A DNA stretch of 32,236 nucleotides from Oligoflexia bacterium (GTDB lineage: Bacteria; Bdellovibrionota; UBA1018): contig JAMPXZ010000011.1 in assembly GCA_023700925.1 (NCBI GenBank), positions 1-32,236 of the forward strand, given 5' to 3'. Position numbers and translations under genes: made by a program. Positions 29,408-32,236 of this stretch are shown in pieces. The notes beneath the pieces were generated by a model, which searched no databases, was not told the origin of the DNA, and saw only the letters and a list, made by a program, of their open reading frames with translations. Numbering within the stretch: position 1 is the first letter of the stretch; each line of letters opens with the position of its first letter.

Positions 29408-30153
29408 TCGGGAAGCTTTACCTCCACGGACATTCCTGGCTTCAGAAGCTCATCTCGGTTTTCGAAGCCCACCTTGATGCCAAAGACGAGGCGCGTGCGC
29501 TCCTCCCGGGTTTGCACGTTCTTGGGCGTAAATTCCGCCTCCTCGTTGATCTTGAGAATGCGTCCCTCGAGCGATTTCCTCGCCCCGAGCTCAGGAAGGT
29601 ACGCGGCGACCGACATTCCGAGCTTGAGCTTGGCAATCAAGGGCTGGGGAACGTAAAGATAAGCCCAGACGTCTTCGAGATCGGCGAGGGTCAGAAGGCG
29701 CGTGCCTTGCGTGACCCATTCGCCGGGCTCGCGGTAGCGGGTGAGGACGCGCCCCGAGATGGGCGCCTTGATGTCGCACCACTCGAGCTTGAGATCGGTT
29801 TCGCGCTTGCGGTTGCGCGTCTGATCATAGGCTTCCTGGGGCATGGAGCCCGTTTTGAAAAGCTTGAGCGCGCGCTGAAAGTTCGAGGTGGCGAGGTCCG
29901 AGGCGATCTTGAGGTCCTCGCAGTCAAGTCGCACGAGGCTTTCGTCACGGGCGACTTTCTGCCCTTCCTCGGCGGTGATCTTGGCGATGACCGAAGGCAG
30001 GCGCGAAGGGACGTCCACTTTGGTCGCCTCAATGGTCCCGGTGTAACGGAACTCGGGCTTCAGGATGAACACCTTGGTGAGGAGGCCGCCGAGTAGCAGC
30101 AGAACGACGACGGCGATCGCGATCTTTTTCGGGTTCCTTTTCGTTTTTTCCAT
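29404..30153 (-). CDS. HlyD-type periplasmic adaptor
   Basis: The 249-residue product has an N-terminal membrane anchor (about 10-30, KIAIAVVVLLLLGGLLTKVFIL). The lipoyl halves flank a short hairpin (YTGTIEATKVDVPSRLPSVIAKITAEEGQKVARDE and CDIKAPISGRVLTRYREPGEWV), and a beta-barrel part ends in LLKPGMSVEVKLPE. These are the marks of YhiI/HlyD-type membrane-fusion proteins, which bridge the inner-membrane ABC exporter and the TolC channel. The coiled hairpin is short. It begins 13 bp after the channel gene and overlaps the ATPase gene by 4 bp. Confidence 0.93.
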   Translation of the reverse strand: MEKTKRNPKKIAIAVVVLLLLGGLLTKVFILKPEFRYTGTIEATKVDVPSRLPSVIAKITAEEGQKVARDESLVRLDCEDLKIASDLATSNFQRALKLFKTGSMPQEAYDQTRNRKRETDLKLEWCDIKAPISGRVLTRYREPGEWVTQGTRLLTLADLEDVWAYLYVPQPLIAKLKLGMSVAAYLPELGARKSLEGRILKINEEAEFTPKNVQTREERTRLVFGIKVGFENRDELLKPGMSVEVKLPE

Positions 30154-30166
30154 CTGTCGGGCTCCT

Positions 30167-31468
30167 TCAGGTTTCTTCGGTCAGCGCGCGGAGCGCGGCC
30201 GCTTGCAGCAGGATCTGGGCCTGGATCCGGGCGAGCAGTACCCGGGCTTCCAAGGTTCGGTTATTGGCGCTTTGAACGTCGAGGAGGTTGGTGCGCCCCG
30301 CCTTATAGCTGGCGTAGATGAGGTCAGCGATCTCGGCGGCGTGCCGGGCCGCTTCCTGCGCGAGCTCACGCTGCTCCTTATAGCTTTCGAGCTGAAGCTT
30401 CGCCTTTTGCCAATCGCGCTCGAGATCCGTGCGGAGCTGCTCGCCGCGCTTTTCTGAGGCGAGCGCTTCGCTCGCTTTCTGCGCCGAGAGGCTGCGCGCG
30501 CGGTGAGCTTCGTACAAGGGCATGCTCAGCGAGACTCCCACGGTGTTTTGCCAGACGCTCTCGGGACGCGGGCCGTTCGGGTAGTCGAAGGTGGACTTGG
30601 CGTAAGCCGCGACGCGCGGCCAAAGCTCTCCGCGGGCGGCAGCGGCCGCGAGGCGCTGGACTTCGGCGAGCTTGGCGGGGGCCTCGAGCTGCGGGTGCGC
30701 GGGGTTGAGCGTTCGTTGGCCCGCGTTCGCGAGCTCGGTGAGGGATTTTTCCTGCGGTTCAAGTGAGAGCCCATCAGCCGCGGCGAGGTCAGTTTCGCCG
30801 ATCAGGGCGGCGAGGTCTCTGATATTGGCTGCAAGGTCGGCCTGCGCTTGCCTGGCCTTCATCTTGAGCGAAAGCACCTCCCGGCGCGCTGACAGAGTAT
30901 CGGCCTTGCTCGCCGCCCCCGCCTGAAAGCGGTTTCGGATGTCCCGCTCCTGCGACTCCGAGAGCTTGAGTGACTCGGCGACGAGGCGAACCTCCTGCTG
31001 CCCGAGCTGCACGCGGAAGTAGGCGGCGCGAACCGCCTGCCGCGTTTGCAGCGCGGCCTGCTTGTGGTCTTCGCTGCGGGCCTCGGCGAGCTTCTGCACG
31101 CTTCTCCAGTTCGCCCGCACGGCGCCACCGTCCCAGAGCGTGTAGCTGAGCATCGGGCCAACGCTGTAGTTGTCGTGCTGCCCGAATGAAACACTCGTCA
31201 TCGGGCCGACCTGGAGCTGCGGCACGTCGCTCACGTAGCGGTAGGTTCCCTCGAGTGTGAGACGGGGGAAGAGCGCGGCTTTTGCCGCCTCGGCCTGGTG
31301 TTTCGCTGCTTCGGCGTCGGCCTGCGAACTCGCGATGCGAGCGGAGTGGGCGGCGGCTTTTCCCTCGGCTTGCTTCAGTGTCAGGGTGGGTTCGGCGTTG
31401 GCCCAGGCCGGCGGGGCGGCAGCGACTAAGGCGATACTGGCGACGGCGAAAATGCTGGTCTTTTTCAT
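30167..31468 (-). CDS. TolC-like outer-membrane efflux channel
   Basis: The 433-residue product has a signal peptide (MKKTSIFAVASIALVAAAPPAWANA) and two long repeated alpha-helical/beta units, typical of outer-membrane factors (LTLKQAEGKAAAHSARIASSQADAEAAKHQAEAAKAALFPRLTLEGTYRYV, and AAARGELWPRVAAYAKSTFDY in the second half). It forms a trimeric exit duct for the exporter encoded downstream. It overlaps tetR by 4 bp and is therefore co-translated with its regulator. Confidence 0.94.
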   Translation of the reverse strand: MKKTSIFAVASIALVAAAPPAWANAEPTLTLKQAEGKAAAHSARIASSQADAEAAKHQAEAAKAALFPRLTLEGTYRYVSDVPQLQVGPMTSVSFGQHDNYSVGPMLSYTLWDGGAVRANWRSVQKLAEARSEDHKQAALQTRQAVRAAYFRVQLGQQEVRLVAESLKLSESQERDIRNRFQAGAASKADTLSARREVLSLKMKARQAQADLAANIRDLAALIGETDLAAADGLSLEPQEKSLTELANAGQRTLNPAHPQLEAPAKLAEVQRLAAAAARGELWPRVAAYAKSTFDYPNGPRPESVWQNTVGVSLSMPLYEAHRARSLSAQKASEALASEKRGEQLRTDLERDWQKAKLQLESYKEQRELAQEAARHAAEIADLIYASYKAGRTNLLDVQSANNRTLEARVLLARIQAQILLQAAALRALTEET

Positions 31469-32103
31469 GGCGAAGCACCTTTGAGGGCCATGTCCACGCG
31501 CATGGCGATCATTTCATCGGGAAGGAGAAGGGGAGGCAGGGTCTCGGCGACTGTTCGCAGGCCCTTTTTTCCACGCTTCGGAAGGCGCTCGGCGGCCGCG
31601 CCAAAGAGCAGCGGCGCTGCGGAGGCGCCGGCGAGAAAGGTCATGATGACGTAAGGGTGCGCTTTCCTGATGCGCCCTTCTTTCTGGCAAGCAGTGACGA
31701 GCTTGGCGATAAGCTTGAAGTGTCGCGGGAAGTTGGCCTCCACAAAACGCAGAATCGCGGGCTCGCCGTTGATGAGGTCCTTGCCGAGGAGCGGGAACAC
31801 CAGGTCGCGGTGGTCGCGAAAGAACGTGAGGATGGCGATCATCGTTTCGCGCAGGTTCCGGATAGGAGAGAGCTTGGGATCGATCGTGAGCTGAAGCTTC
31901 TCGAAAAGCTCCTCGTAGAACTCCTGCAGGACGACGCGGAGGAACTCGTCCTTGGTCCCGAAGTGGTAGTGGAACATGCCGAGGTTCACCCCCGCGCGGC
32001 GCGCGACTTCGCGGAGGTTCAATCCCGAGCAGCCGGTCTCGGGCAGGAGCTCACGCGCGGCCCGGATCAGGAGGCGATCGGTGTTTCGAGAGGGGCGCGA
32101 CAT
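31465..32103 (-). CDS. TetR-family repressor of the efflux operon
   Basis: The 212-residue product has an N-terminal TetR helix-turn-helix (about 8-53, LLIRAARELLPETGCSGLNLREVARRAGVNLGMFHYHFGTKDEFLRVVL) and an all-helical ligand-binding C-terminus (ANFPRHFKLIAKLVTACQKEGRIRKAHPYVIMTFLAG). It is the first gene of the operon, and a perfect palindrome overlaps the promoter 7 bp before its ATG, so it very likely represses itself and the exporter until a substrate binds. No Shine-Dalgarno lies before the ATG. Confidence 0.94.
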   Translation of the reverse strand: MSRPSRNTDRLLIRAARELLPETGCSGLNLREVARRAGVNLGMFHYHFGTKDEFLRVVLQEFYEELFEKLQLTIDPKLSPIRNLRETMIAILTFFRDHRDLVFPLLGKDLINGEPAILRFVEANFPRHFKLIAKLVTACQKEGRIRKAHPYVIMTFLAGASAAPLLFGAAAERLPKRGKKGLRTVAETLPPLLLPDEMIAMRVDMALKGASP

Positions 32104-32110
32104 GGGTTCT

Positions 32111-32139
32111 ATTATACGGCCGTATAATTATACGGGCAA
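32111..32139 (-). promoter_or_regulatory. Promoter and palindromic operator of the efflux operon
   Basis: On the minus strand TTGCCC (32139-32134), a 17-bp spacer and a perfect TATAAT (32116-32111) form a sigma-70 promoter. The 18-bp palindrome ATTATACGGCCGTATAAT (32111-32128) covers the -10 box and spacer, and a further half site ATTATACGG lies at 32127-32135. A start 7 nt after the -10 box would fall on or near the ATG at 32103, giving a leaderless mRNA. Confidence 0.8.
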
Positions 32140-32236
32140 CTAATAACTGCGGTGTCACCGGGCTCGCTTGTTCCAGTTGTCGGAAGGTGTCGGGTGCGGG
32201 GCGCGGGGTGGGGGTCTGCTCCCTTTCCGGTTGTCG
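32140..32236. other. G-rich non-coding end of the window
   Basis: No gene seen. The stretch has related short words (AGTTGTCGG and GGTTGTCG, GGTGTCGGGTGCGGGG) and long G runs. They may be the edge of a larger repeat or of a further gene beyond the window. Confidence 0.3.

Noticed and set aside
1-32236. CRISPR array, IS element or prophage structural genes
   Set aside because: No regularly spaced repeats, transposase motifs, terminal inverted repeats or phage structural proteins were seen on either strand.

Overview
The window reads as a chromosomal segment of a GC-rich, Gram-negative bacterium. Lipoprotein signal peptides, a TolC-type outer-membrane channel, a TPR/beta-barrel protein, ExbB/ExbD, a sigma-54 response regulator, an HDOD protein and a diguanylate cyclase together suggest the former Deltaproteobacteria or Bdellovibrionota. 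That placement is inferred from gene content and style, not from a marker gene. No plasmid, phage structural, IS or CRISPR sequence was seen.

Positions 1-2169 are visibly richer in A/T than the rest and end at the 3' end of a tRNA-Ser(GGA) gene, the usual junction of an integrated island. This part holds a tightly packed minus-strand operon: winged-helix regulator, nucleotidyltransferase (an MNT/AbiE-like pair with a 4-bp overlap), a lytic-transglycosylase-like protein, and a lipoprotein cut by the window edge. A repeat-rich operator precedes the first gene.

Positions 2545-6457 carry a membrane protein, then an iron-uptake operon in which an SmtB-type metal sensor, FeoA, FeoB and a small Cys-tailed membrane protein overlap or abut, then a Tyr-rich secreted protein and a strong bidirectional terminator. 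Positions 6508-11113 hold a DUF4382-like lipoprotein facing a TPR/beta-barrel protein, an ECF sigma factor, a probable anti-sigma factor and two exported proteins. Positions 11184-14111 hold exbB-exbD (minus strand), lysine 2,3-aminomutase and a lipoprotein.

Positions 14201-19090 form a signalling block: HDOD protein, PAS histidine kinase, NtrC-type sigma-54 activator, small secreted protein, and a GGDEF diguanylate cyclase with a very good sigma-54 promoter match in front of it. This suggests that the two-component system directly switches c-di-GMP synthesis. Next come deoC and two aldehyde-dehydrogenase homologues: the first has Leu at the catalytic Cys position and the second lacks the catalytic domain. 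A membrane protein and a terminator close that operon.

Positions 23211-24967 (minus) hold adenosine deaminase and enoyl-ACP reductase FabI. Positions 25386-32103 (minus) are one seven-gene efflux operon: TetR regulator, TolC-like channel, HlyD-like adaptor, two ABC ATPases and two ABC-2 permeases. A perfect 18-bp palindrome overlaps its promoter, whose predicted start point would give a leaderless tetR mRNA.

The most interesting items are the island module beside tRNA-Ser, the Cys-less and half-length aldehyde dehydrogenases with deoC, the sigma-54-to-diguanylate-cyclase link, and a stem motif shared by the start regions of two genes.
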